Of a stretch of 64,000 bases of DNA, positions 56,349-64,000 are shown piece after piece. Every line of letters begins with the position of its first letter. Position 1 is the first letter of the stretch. Made by a program: the position numbers and the translations under genes. The notes under the pieces were generated by a model. It worked only from the letters and a program-made list of their open reading frames with translations, ran no database searches and was not told the origin of the DNA. Source of the DNA: Aureispira anguillae (lineage in GTDB: Bacteria > Bacteroidota > Bacteroidia > Chitinophagales > Saprospiraceae); the NCBI RefSeq assembly GCF_026000115.1, contig NZ_AP026867.1:1705501-1769500 (forward strand). The letters run 5' to 3'.

Positions 56349-59192
56349 TTATTTAGCCTCTAAAGAAAACTGTTGCTTTAGCAGTGGGTAGACTTGGGCA
56401 CAGGTAGTTTTCAGGCGTTGCATTAGCGGTTTGTTTTTTTCTGCATGATAAATTTTGTTGGACATATTATGTTCAATCTGCTTGGCTATCTTTTGTTGCT
56501 TAGACATTCCTAAGGTACCAAGTGTTGACTTTAATTGATGCGCTAAATCCTGTGCTTTGTCCCAGTCGCCCCTGTCGAGTGCTTGATTTAAAATGCTTAT
56601 ATTTTGAGGATTTTGTTTTAAGAACAATTGAACCATATCGATGACGAACTGTGGATTTCCCTGACTAAATGTATTTAAATGGCTTAAATCATATAATTCT
56701 TCCTCTTGAATTGGATCAACAGGAGGAGGAGCTAATTGAGTTTTTTCAAATGGAACGGACTGATCCAAACAGCTTATGATGGTACGTTGTAATTGCTGTG
56801 GTGAAAAGGGTTTGGTTATAAAATCATAGACACCAGCTTCAAACATTCGTTTGCGTTCTTCGTGCAGAGCAGCTGCAGTAAGGGTAACAATAGGGGTATG
56901 AAAATTAAGATTTAGCGGATCTTTTTTTATTTTCACGGTAGCTTCATAACCATTCATAATAGGCATGTTAAGATCCATGAATATCATATCATATTGTTTG
57001 GTGCGTGCGTATTCTACCGCTTCCAAACCATTGTTTGCCAAATCAAAATCGATGCCCCATTGAGTGAATATACTAGTGATTAGTTTTTGATTGATTAAAT
57101 TATCTTCAGCAATTAAGATGGTCAATTCTTTAAAGGAGTCTATCGTTTGACCGTTGGTGCTTTTACTCTTTTTGATGTCGGTATTTAGCAATTCAGAATA
57201 TTTGAAAGGCAATAAAACTTCAAAGACAGTTCCCTTGCCTAGTTCACTTTTTACTTTTATCGTTCCGTTTTGTAATTCTACTAATTGTTTGACAATAGAA
57301 AGCCCTAATCCTGTACCACCAAATTCTCGATGGGTATTAACGGTGGCTTGTTTGAAACTACTAAAAATAATTCCAAGGTTTTCTTTCGAAATACCAATTC
57401 CTGTATCCGAAACTTGAAATTTGATCCAACAAGTGTCTCCCTCAGATTTTTCCAACAAAGCAGTGATACCAATGGACCCTTCGGAGGTAAATTTACTAGC
57501 ATTACTGAGTAAATTACTTAAAATTTGACCCATTCTAGTTTTATCTCCAATCACCTGATGCTTAATATTTTTATCAATGTTTATCTTAATCGATATATTT
57601 TTTTCTTGCAATCTGAATTGGTAAGAGCGATAAAGTGATTCTAAAAGGCTATGCAAGGAGAAAGGACGATATTCCAATTCGATTTCGCCTGCTTCTATTT
57701 TGGACAGATCCAGTATGTCAGAGATAATACCCATTAAGCTATCGGCAGAAAATTTTAACGCTTGAATATAGTCTTTTTGCTCTGCTGTAGGTTGAGAACG
57801 TTGCAATAAATAAGTCATTCCGATAACAGCATTCATAGGCGTTCGAATTTCATGACTCATGTGTGCCAAAAATTGACGTTCTACATTTCTAGCTTGTTCT
57901 GCCGCTTTTTTGGCATTGATTAGGGCTTGTTCACTTTTTTTCCTGATGGTAATATCTCGACAAAAAGCTGAAAAGAAGTATTGATTTTGTATTTTGATGG
58001 GCGACATGGTCAATTCAATAGGAAATTCTTCTCCCGTTTTGCGTATAGCAGTTAGTTCTATGCGTTGGTTTAATGGGGGCGGTTGCTCCATTTTCATAAA
58101 AAGAGCGATTTCTTTCTTGGATTTAATAGCCTTTGCATTAGGAACAATCAAATTATTTAGCACACGACCAATCACCTCAGTGGAGGAATAACCGAAGATT
58201 TTTTCTGCATTAGGATTCCAGTCAATTATTTTGCCTGTTTCATCAATGGTAAAGATAGCATCTAAAGAGGTGTTGAGAATTAATTGCAACTTTTCCTGGC
58301 TTTCTCTAATTTTTTGTTCTGCCATTTTGCGTTCAGTAATATCTAAGTGGATGCCAACCGAACCAGCAACATGGTTGTTTTCATCATAATAGGGAGCCCC
58401 ACTAATCATAACCCATATTTTTTTGCCATTTTTCTTTTTTAACTGAATCTCATAAACCCCTGTCTCTCCTTTTTTTCTAGCAGCTCTTTCTTTAGCCATT
58501 TTTTTGATTCCAGCTTTTCCGAGAAATATATCTGCGGCAATTTTTCCAAAGAGTTCTTCTTCGGTATAACCTGTTAGCTTACAAAATTTGGGGTAAGCTT
58601 TTATGATTTTTCCCTCAGGAGTTACCTCCAACAAACCAAGCTCCATGTTTTCTATAATAGAGCGATATTTTTCTTCATTTCTTAGTGTTTCTTTAGTGGA
58701 TTGTTCATACACAAGGCAGGCTTCTATCGATAATGCAAATTTGTTAATCACATCCTGTATAGACAAGACAAAAGAAGTTTTTAATCCTTTATGTTTTTTA
58801 GATGCTATAATATCTAAGATGATTAGCCCTCTAGCTCCTAATGGGTAAACAATGTGCTTGTAAGCAGGATTGTTTACTTTTTGGGTAAAAAGGCTTTCTA
58901 GAAGCGGATCTTTGTGCTCCAAAATGGCATAACCGTTTTGACTAACGAGTTGGTAGAGTGTTGATAGATTTTGATTAAAACTTTTTTTATGCTCAAATAA
59001 AGGGGACTCAAAAGTACTATAATGGCTTGTTGTTGCGGTAGAATTAAGAGATGTATTTAACCAAATAGCCGCACGCTCACCTGCTGCTTTTTTTATAAAA
59101 GAAGATAAAAAATGCTGAATGTTCTCTTGGAGGTTTAAGGACGTTCCAATAGCGAGAGACAATTTATAGAGTGAGGAAAAATCTTGTATCAT
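56349..59192 (-). CDS. Hybrid histidine kinase (GAF-PAS-PAS-HisKA-HATPase-REC-Hpt)
   Basis: 947 residues, soluble. GAF-like domain at ~5-165; PAS domain 1 at ~175-295 (YRSIIENMELGLLEVTPEGKII, GSVGIHLDITERK); PAS domain 2 at ~300-425 (LILNTSLDAIFTIDETGKII, FCRDITIRKK). HisKA has H447 in AHMSHEIRTPMNAVIGM, and HATPase contains DTGIGISKENLGIIF and FGGTGLGLSIV. The receiver has D740 in MIFMDLNMPIMNGYEAT, and the C-terminal Hpt domain has H885 in AHQLKSTLGTLGMS. This is a full phosphorelay (His-Asp-His) in one protein. No response regulator with an output domain is adjacent, so the final target is encoded elsewhere. The lack of membrane segments suggests cytoplasmic sensing, for example of redox or ligands bound by PAS. 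Confidence 0.95.
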   Translation of the reverse strand: MIQDFSSLYKLSLAIGTSLNLQENIQHFLSSFIKKAAGERAAIWLNTSLNSTATTSHYSTFESPLFEHKKSFNQNLSTLYQLVSQNGYAILEHKDPLLESLFTQKVNNPAYKHIVYPLGARGLIILDIIASKKHKGLKTSFVLSIQDVINKFALSIEACLVYEQSTKETLRNEEKYRSIIENMELGLLEVTPEGKIIKAYPKFCKLTGYTEEELFGKIAADIFLGKAGIKKMAKERAARKKGETGVYEIQLKKKNGKKIWVMISGAPYYDENNHVAGSVGIHLDITERKMAEQKIRESQEKLQLILNTSLDAIFTIDETGKIIDWNPNAEKIFGYSSTEVIGRVLNNLIVPNAKAIKSKKEIALFMKMEQPPPLNQRIELTAIRKTGEEFPIELTMSPIKIQNQYFFSAFCRDITIRKKSEQALINAKKAAEQARNVERQFLAHMSHEIRTPMNAVIGMTYLLQRSQPTAEQKDYIQALKFSADSLMGIISDILDLSKIEAGEIELEYRPFSLHSLLESLYRSYQFRLQEKNISIKINIDKNIKHQVIGDKTRMGQILSNLLSNASKFTSEGSIGITALLEKSEGDTCWIKFQVSDTGIGISKENLGIIFSSFKQATVNTHREFGGTGLGLSIVKQLVELQNGTIKVKSELGKGTVFEVLLPFKYSELLNTDIKKSKSTNGQTIDSFKELTILIAEDNLINQKLITSIFTQWGIDFDLANNGLEAVEYARTKQYDMIFMDLNMPIMNGYEATVKIKKDPLNLNFHTPIVTLTAAALHEERKRMFEAGVYDFITKPFSPQQLQRTIISCLDQSVPFEKTQLAPPPVDPIQEEELYDLSHLNTFSQGNPQFVIDMVQLFLKQNPQNISILNQALDRGDWDKAQDLAHQLKSTLGTLGMSKQQKIAKQIEHNMSNKIYHAEKNKPLMQRLKTTCAQVYPLLKQQFSLEAK

Positions 59193-60010
59193 GTTTTGGA
59201 TATTTAAAAGGTGGCTCTTTGATACCTTACCAAGTTATGTATAAATCTTTTAATGCAATAATTCTTGGAGTAAAAAACTCCAAAAATGAGACCGTTACCC
59301 TATTTTATAAAGGAAAAGTAAGTTATTAGAGTAAAAAACGCCTAAAAATATGTGTTAATTTGTTCTAAAACAATGAAGTATGGATTTTTTAACCTTACTT
59401 AAGGAGCAGAGAAACAGAGCGCAGGGAGAGTTCGTAATTTTGGAGAAAAAACATAATAATTCTAATAAGTGTAATTCTTCCAAAATAGAGATAAAAAATA
59501 GAAGGGCAATTTATTGGTTGAGGAAGTATTAGTTGGGGGAAATAGGCAATCGTTACTGTGTATAAAAGCGATGCAAATCACCACAACTATTCAGTGAGGT
59601 ATTAATCAATAATAAGATCATTTTTATACGATAATACTCCATGGCTTTTTTTTACAAAAAACATCTACACTGATTATTACATGAGCTAGCAAAGCTAGGT
59701 TATCAATGTTTTTAATGCTTTAAGTTGTGGTGCGTTTTTTTTAACGGAGCAGTGTAAGTTGGAAGAAAAAAATAACTAACTTTGATTTTTATAAGTAATG
59801 GGGCAAAATTATTTATAGAATTTGCAGTAAAAGATTTTTGATATTAACAAGGCGAAAAACACAGTCATAGCCTTAGCTATGGCGAGTATTTTCAACACAG
59901 TTAAGATTAAAAAGATTGCTCGAATAAACTATCAATAATTTAGATTCATTACTTACCACTTAAATACAATGCTTAATCGCAATAGCGAATTATTAACTAA
60001 ACTAAAAAAC
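59193..60010. other. Long intergenic region with short inverted repeats
   Basis: About 820 bp with no plausible gene. It includes GCTAGC-AAA-GCTAG near 59685-59698, a TTAACGGAGCA word at ~59739 also found in the inverted repeat at 63.6 kb, and a hairpin CATAGC-CTTA-GCTATG (59866-59881) set between GGCGAAAAACACAG and GGCGAGTATTTTCAACACAG. It carries the promoters of the divergent kinase and ELWxxDGT genes. Possible site of a small RNA or element remnants. Confidence 0.35.
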
Positions 60011-61432
60011 ATGAAAAAATTAACCCTTTTGAGTACGTTTCTTTTATGTACCTCAATCTTATTTGGACAAGCAACGCAAGTGATGGACATTCATACTGGA
60101 AGTGGAGACTCTTACCCTTTTGGTTTTATGGAATACAATAATGAACTGTATTTTACCGCCTATCCTAATGGACTATCTATGCAAGCTGAATTATGGAAGA
60201 CAAATGGAACCAATACCGTTTCTGTTTTAACGCCTAATAATAACTTAATACCAATGATTTTAGCTAATTATAATGGTAAGTTATACTTTTCTTATGGAAA
60301 CCAGAACAATGGAAGTAGGGAAGGATTATGGGAATATGATGGGGTAAATGCACCCACTCTTATTCTTAATTCTAATCCTAATGGAGGGGATGTTGGGAAG
60401 CATTTTGTAGAATTTAATGGAAAATTGTATTTCAGAGGAATAGACTCTATTCATGGTAGTGAATTGTGGCAATATGATGGAACCAACCCTCCAACTATGG
60501 TTGCAGATCTAAATGCGGGAACAGCAGGGGCAATAATAGCCAACCTTACTGTTTTTCAAAATAAATTGTTTTTCTCTGCCAAAACAGCTACCAACACAGA
60601 TGTTTTGATGATGTACGATGGCGTAAATACTCCTACTGTTGTGGCTAATGATTTAAAATCATCAGGTTTTACCTATAATGGACCTATGCCAATTCTAAAT
60701 GGCAAACTATATTTTATAGCGTATACAATAAGTGGAGATCCTACAAGTAGTACTATATTTGAATATGATGGTGTGAATCCAGCGACGAGTGTTGTTTCTA
60801 ATGTAGGTGCAAATCAACCTGTTTATGCTACCAATCTTTATGCTGAGCGTTTTGGTACGTTATATTTTTTTATTGTAAATAATGGTGGGGGATCGCATGT
60901 GTGTTGGGAATATGATGGAACGAATCCCGCAGGACCAGCATCAAATCCAAGTCTAATTGCTTCTACAATGTATAACAATGAAGCATATTATTTTAGTTAT
61001 GATGCTACTTATGGTACAGAGTTGTGGAAAACAGATGGGGTGAATGCAATAAGACTAACAGATATCAATCCTATGGGAAGTGTTGAATCCGAAGAGAAGC
61101 CTTTTATCTATCAAAATAAACTCTATTTTGATGCTAGAGATGGTACTACAGGTCAAGAGTTGTGGGTTTATGATCCTTCTGTATTGAATTCAATTAATAA
61201 GCAAAAAGATTTGAGTGTACAAATTCATCCTAATCCTGCTCAAAATCAAGTGCAAATAGAGGTAAATACAACGATTAGTGGTATAGAAGTTTATGATGTA
61301 TTAGGTAAAAAAGTTTTAGAACAATCAACGTCTTTAAATAAATTGGATGTCTCAAATTTATCGAATGGTATTTATTGGTTGCATATTCACACTGATAAAT
61401 ACACAGAAATAAAAGAATTCGTGAAAATTTAA
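60011..61432 (+). CDS. ELWxxDGT-repeat secreted protein with T9SS tail
   Basis: 473 residues from ATG 60011 (MKKLTLLSTFLLCTSILFGQ); an in-frame ATG at 59969 would spoil the signal peptide. A propeller-like body of ~7 repeats related to ELWxxDGT: AELWKTNGTNTV, GLWEYDGVNAPT, GSELWQYDGTNPPTMVADLN, LMMYDGVNTPTVV, IFEYDGVNPATSV, CWEYDGTNPA, GTELWKTDGVNAIRLTDINPMG, GQELWVYDPS. T9SS type A tail at ~400-473 (VQIHPNPAQNQVQIEV, SNGIYWLHIHTD). Secreted or surface protein; the role of the repeat family is unknown. Confidence 0.88.
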   Translation: MKKLTLLSTFLLCTSILFGQATQVMDIHTGSGDSYPFGFMEYNNELYFTAYPNGLSMQAELWKTNGTNTVSVLTPNNNLIPMILANYNGKLYFSYGNQNNGSREGLWEYDGVNAPTLILNSNPNGGDVGKHFVEFNGKLYFRGIDSIHGSELWQYDGTNPPTMVADLNAGTAGAIIANLTVFQNKLFFSAKTATNTDVLMMYDGVNTPTVVANDLKSSGFTYNGPMPILNGKLYFIAYTISGDPTSSTIFEYDGVNPATSVVSNVGANQPVYATNLYAERFGTLYFFIVNNGGGSHVCWEYDGTNPAGPASNPSLIASTMYNNEAYYFSYDATYGTELWKTDGVNAIRLTDINPMGSVESEEKPFIYQNKLYFDARDGTTGQELWVYDPSVLNSINKQKDLSVQIHPNPAQNQVQIEVNTTISGIEVYDVLGKKVLEQSTSLNKLDVSNLSNGIYWLHIHTDKYTEIKEFVKI

Positions 61433-61494
61433 CGCTTAAGATTAGTTGGACAAAGAATGCTAATCTCTACGTTAAGTAGCTTAACTTTATTATT

Positions 61495-61540
61495 AACGCT
61501 GTGAGGTTCTTTAAGATGAAGTGTCTCACAGCGTTCAATT
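61495..61540. terminator. Terminator between convergent genes
   Basis: AACGCTGTGAG (61495-61505) pairs perfectly with CTCACAGCGTT (61525-61535), followed on the plus strand by CAATTTTT. A smaller GTTAAG-TAG-CTTAAC hairpin lies just upstream, near 61470. Confidence 0.7.
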
Positions 61541-61552
61541 TTTAGCCCAGCC

Positions 61553-62602
61553 TTAAAAAGATTTCCAAAGCTGTTTGCCTGTTTTTCCATCAAAAATTTG
61601 CAAGAATTTGCCTTTCGTTTCATAACTTTCTAACAAAATTTTTCCTTCGTACTCACTTAGCCAAATGGCATTAAAATAAGTACTATTGGCAATTCCTCCA
61701 GAAGAAGACATGTTAGCTTCCCACTTGATTTGTTTGGTTTGCAAATCTATACCCAATAATTGTACAAGGGGGCTGCGATGATTATAGACTGCTAAAATTA
61801 AGGTATGATCTAAAATTAGGGTTTCTGCATGACTAATGTCCTTGAATGTAGGATGCTCTACAGAAAAGTTATCGCTGATATAAGTTATTTTAATACTACT
61901 GCTGCTTTTGTCTAATTGAATGAAGCCATGAATATCCATATCCATTGCTGCATCTCGAATGACACCAACAGAAGAAAAATCAAAGTTAGACACACTGCCA
62001 TCTAAGGTGCTAAGAGAAACCGTTTTGGGAATTCGATCTACATAAGATGAAAAAACAATTGTATTGGCAGTATGCATGGTATAGCCCAAATAAGGCAAAT
62101 GATAAGCCAGTTCTCCATGTTGAACAAATTCGCTGTGCGGAACTTGCACGCCAAATACTTCTTCTCCCTTTGCATTGTATTTGTAGACCATAAAGCCATT
62201 GTCTCCCTTTAGTGGTTTGATGTAAACAATGCCACCTGTAGCCTCTAGAAGTAAACTATTTCCTTGCATTGGCAATCCCTTTTCTTTGTTAGGAAGTGGA
62301 ATAACGGCCTGCGTTTCTAAGTTTTTAAACAATAGGCTATTGTCTTTGGACGCTTCAAATAACATTCCTTGATAGGCAATTTTATCCAATGCAAGCCCTT
62401 TGTAGCGCATGGCATACTTGCTGTCGGTTTTAAAGGAATGTGCTAATTGTTCTTCTTGGTTCGTATATTGCAGCGTTTGAAGATTGAGAATTTTTTTATT
62501 AAAAGGGTAGAGGTGCGTATTAATTTTTTTAGGGCTCTCTTGAGCTTTTGTGATCAATCCTAAACTACTAAAAAGCGTAATAAAAAGTATCGTTCTTATC
62601 AT
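61553..62602 (-). CDS. Secreted protein with PQQ/propeller-like features
   Basis: 349 residues; signal peptide ILFITLFSSLGLITKAQ. Propeller-like segments: MLFEASKDNSLLFKNLETQAVIPL, NGFMVYKYNAKGEEVFGVQV, PKTVSLSTLDGSVSNFDFS, QLLGIDLQTKQIKWEANMSS, and LQIFDGKTGKQLWKSF at the end. The last two resemble PQQ-type repeats (G...LW). No T9SS tail, so probably periplasmic. Lies 26 bp after the M15 peptidase gene and probably forms an operon with it; its function is unknown. Confidence 0.7.
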   Translation of the reverse strand: MIRTILFITLFSSLGLITKAQESPKKINTHLYPFNKKILNLQTLQYTNQEEQLAHSFKTDSKYAMRYKGLALDKIAYQGMLFEASKDNSLLFKNLETQAVIPLPNKEKGLPMQGNSLLLEATGGIVYIKPLKGDNGFMVYKYNAKGEEVFGVQVPHSEFVQHGELAYHLPYLGYTMHTANTIVFSSYVDRIPKTVSLSTLDGSVSNFDFSSVGVIRDAAMDMDIHGFIQLDKSSSSIKITYISDNFSVEHPTFKDISHAETLILDHTLILAVYNHRSPLVQLLGIDLQTKQIKWEANMSSSGGIANSTYFNAIWLSEYEGKILLESYETKGKFLQIFDGKTGKQLWKSF

Positions 62603-62628
62603 ATTGTATAGATATTGTGGTGTGTAAC

Positions 62629-63489
62629 TTATAAGTCAATAAGAAGTTCGGGACGGTATTCAAAATGCATGGTATCATAGTGATACCATTTGCCACCCCA
62701 AATAAAACCATTGTTTTCAAATATTTCTACAATTTGTAGAGGAATTCTGTTTTTATAAATAATGGGGCGTTTTCCATTTTCTGTTTTGTCTTTTACCGCC
62801 CAGCGCCAATAATTAGAATATTTAATGTTAATATCAATCGTCATACCAAAACTGTGTGTGCTCAATCGGTTGGTTCCCGCTATTGTTCGCCAATTGAAGC
62901 TACCGCCAACATTTTCCAAATAAGGTTTTAATTCAGGATATAAAGCCAATTCTTGTGCAATTTTAGTTAGTTTTTTATCAATACCATTAATCCTTGTTAC
63001 CTTGAGTTTAGTGCCTAAAAAATCAATTTCTACCAATTGTTGCATGACTGCTTCTTTATTCTTGCCATACATCTTCAAAAAAAAATCCTCTACTCGAATT
63101 CTTCCTGGATCTTGGTTTCTACTCGGAATTTTATAGTTCTTTCCTTTGGTATAAACCATTGCCATTTGGTCTTCTAAATCGGGCTGATTCAACAATTGCT
63201 CAAAAGATTTTTGAGGGATCGTATCTTGATATAGACTCGTTGATCCATCTGACCAAATTAAGTGATTCGAAGAAGCGCTTAGTTGCTGACTGGGGTAAGC
63301 AGCTACTATTTTTTGTAAACCTAAGGGAATGGGATCTTGTTGTTGAACAGGATCTATTTTGGGGAGGGGGATGTGTTGGGGTTGATGTTCAATAGGGGAA
63401 TTACAAGCGCAAAAAAAAATGCACCAAATAATGTTATGTAAATAAGTGTTCATCATTAAAAATACAAAAACCATTGGACTCTTTGGCAA
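62629..63489 (-). CDS. M15-family peptidase lipoprotein (D,D-/L,D-carboxypeptidase-like)
   Basis: 286 residues as drawn; ATG 63453 (MNTYLHNIIWCIFFCAC) gives a better lipoprotein signal with a 16-residue leader before the lipidated Cys. The C-terminal zinc peptidase domain shows VGGSFNWRTIAG, STHSFGMTIDIN (the SxHxxGxAxD-type ligand motif), NGFIWGGKWYHYDTMHFEYRP (HxD/H end ligands). This matches M15C/VanY-type endopeptidases that trim peptidoglycan stem peptides. The domain is preceded by a helical segment (VEDFFLKMYGKNKEAVMQQL). Likely envelope remodelling, co-transcribed with the following propeller-like gene. Confidence 0.9.
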   Translation of the reverse strand: MPKSPMVFVFLMMNTYLHNIIWCIFFCACNSPIEHQPQHIPLPKIDPVQQQDPIPLGLQKIVAAYPSQQLSASSNHLIWSDGSTSLYQDTIPQKSFEQLLNQPDLEDQMAMVYTKGKNYKIPSRNQDPGRIRVEDFFLKMYGKNKEAVMQQLVEIDFLGTKLKVTRINGIDKKLTKIAQELALYPELKPYLENVGGSFNWRTIAGTNRLSTHSFGMTIDINIKYSNYWRWAVKDKTENGKRPIIYKNRIPLQIVEIFENNGFIWGGKWYHYDTMHFEYRPELLIDL

Positions 63490-63623
63490 TTTGCGTTAAA
63501 AAAGAAAAGAGATTAATAAAGTCTAGTAGAAACACACCAAAATTATAGAAGTGAGCATCTTCTTAAATATTGAATCGTACCAATCTTCTTTTACGATTTC
63601 GCTAGAGTTGTAGATTACTAATA

Positions 63624-63699
63624 CTCCGTTAATGTTTTGCTTTTCCACAACTGTTCTCATGAGCAAAGCGAACTAAAAAAAAGCAAAACATTAACGGAG
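63624..63699. repeat. 21-bp perfect inverted repeat upstream of the last gene
   Basis: Arms 63624-63644 and 63679-63699 are perfectly complementary over 21 bp. The 34-bp centre contains CATGAGCAAAGCGAAC, a member of the dispersed repeat family also seen near 48.8 kb. It ends 37 bp before the next start codon and could act as an operator, attenuator or miniature mobile repeat. Confidence 0.75.
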
Positions 63700-63736
63700 C
63701 AATGGATTACCTAACCCTCCAAAAAATAAAAATCTT

Positions 63737-64000
63737 ATGATAAAAGTACTTCATATTATCTTTTTTAGTTTATTAATTCTTCATAATACAATAGCTCAAA
63801 CAACAGGAACACTTCAAGGTCAAGTGCTAGACCTTAATAGCGACGAAGGCTTACCTTTTGCTAGGCTTAGTTTAGAACATCCCATTCATCCAAACAAAGT
63901 AACAGAAACGGATTTTGATGGAAAATATAATTTTAGTAATGTCAAACAGGATACCTACCAATTGGTTGTTTCTTATGTAGGGTTTCCTACAAAAACGATG
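63737..64000 (+). CDS. Start of a CarboxypepD_reg-type (TonB receptor-like) protein, cut by window end
   Basis: 88 codons from ATG 63737. Signal peptide IKVLHIIFFSLLILHNTIAQ, then a CarboxypepD_reg-like beta domain: GTLQGQVLDLNSDEGLPFAR, VTETDFDGKYNFSNVKQDTY, LVVSYVGFPTKTM. This is the usual N-terminal extension of Bacteroidota TonB-dependent receptors, but the plug and barrel lie outside the window, so other outer membrane proteins are possible. Confidence 0.75.
   Translation, partial: MIKVLHIIFFSLLILHNTIAQTTGTLQGQVLDLNSDEGLPFARLSLEHPIHPNKVTETDFDGKYNFSNVKQDTYQLVVSYVGFPTKTM

Overview
The window looks like chromosome of an A+T-rich Bacteroidota, most likely a Saprospira/Aureispira-type marine gliding bacterium. 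That placement is inference. It rests on many secreted proteins with type IX secretion (T9SS) type A C-terminal sorting tails, SprB-type repeats, CarboxypepD_reg/TonB-dependent receptors, TAnnTTTG-type promoter elements, LytS/LytTR signalling and many MORN, YceI and DUF255 proteins. No rRNA, tRNA, CRISPR array or intact insertion sequence was seen.

Layout: 1-2.3 kb is a small mobile-type module: a serine recombinase cut by the window edge, an ArdC-like antirestriction protein whose HExxH motif reads HNLIH, and two small unknown genes. From 2.6 to 22.0 kb lies the most unusual region. A 10.2-kb gene encodes a 3,403-residue secreted protein (LamG-like domain, M43 metalloprotease, ten SprB repeats, beta-helix, T9SS tail). 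It is followed by four tandem copies of a two-part module: a ~490-residue secreted propeller-like protein with its own T9SS tail, then, through an ATGA stop/start overlap, a signal-peptide-less copy of the 3' end of the giant gene. One of these copies (16,355-18,121) carries a 402-bp block that differs from the giant gene at 12 positions, followed by a strongly diverged alternative C-terminal region. The last copy is decaying. This looks like a recombining cassette array for surface or secreted proteins.

22.4-35.8 kb holds housekeeping and envelope genes: a YceI lipoprotein, a TonB-type receptor, a LytS/LytTR two-component pair, an imelysin-like/cytochrome c peroxidase fusion, a PhoX-family protein divergent from a choice-of-anchor I protein, a first MORN protein and a small membrane protein. 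35.9-48.5 kb holds the second MORN protein, KptA RNA 2'-phosphotransferase, two tandem near-duplicate TonB receptors, a second SprB-repeat T9SS protein and a lipoprotein. 48.8-64 kb holds a DUF255 thioredoxin-like protein with an upstream lipoprotein, a solitary dodecaheme cytochrome c, a DUF1761 membrane protein, a YD-type secreted protein, a large hybrid histidine kinase, an ELWxxDGT-repeat T9SS protein, an M15 peptidase lipoprotein with a partner gene, and the start of another CarboxypepD_reg-type protein.

Most gene ends carry clear hairpin terminators. Several intergenic gaps hold perfect inverted repeats and members of a short dispersed repeat family built around GAGCAAAGCGAAC.
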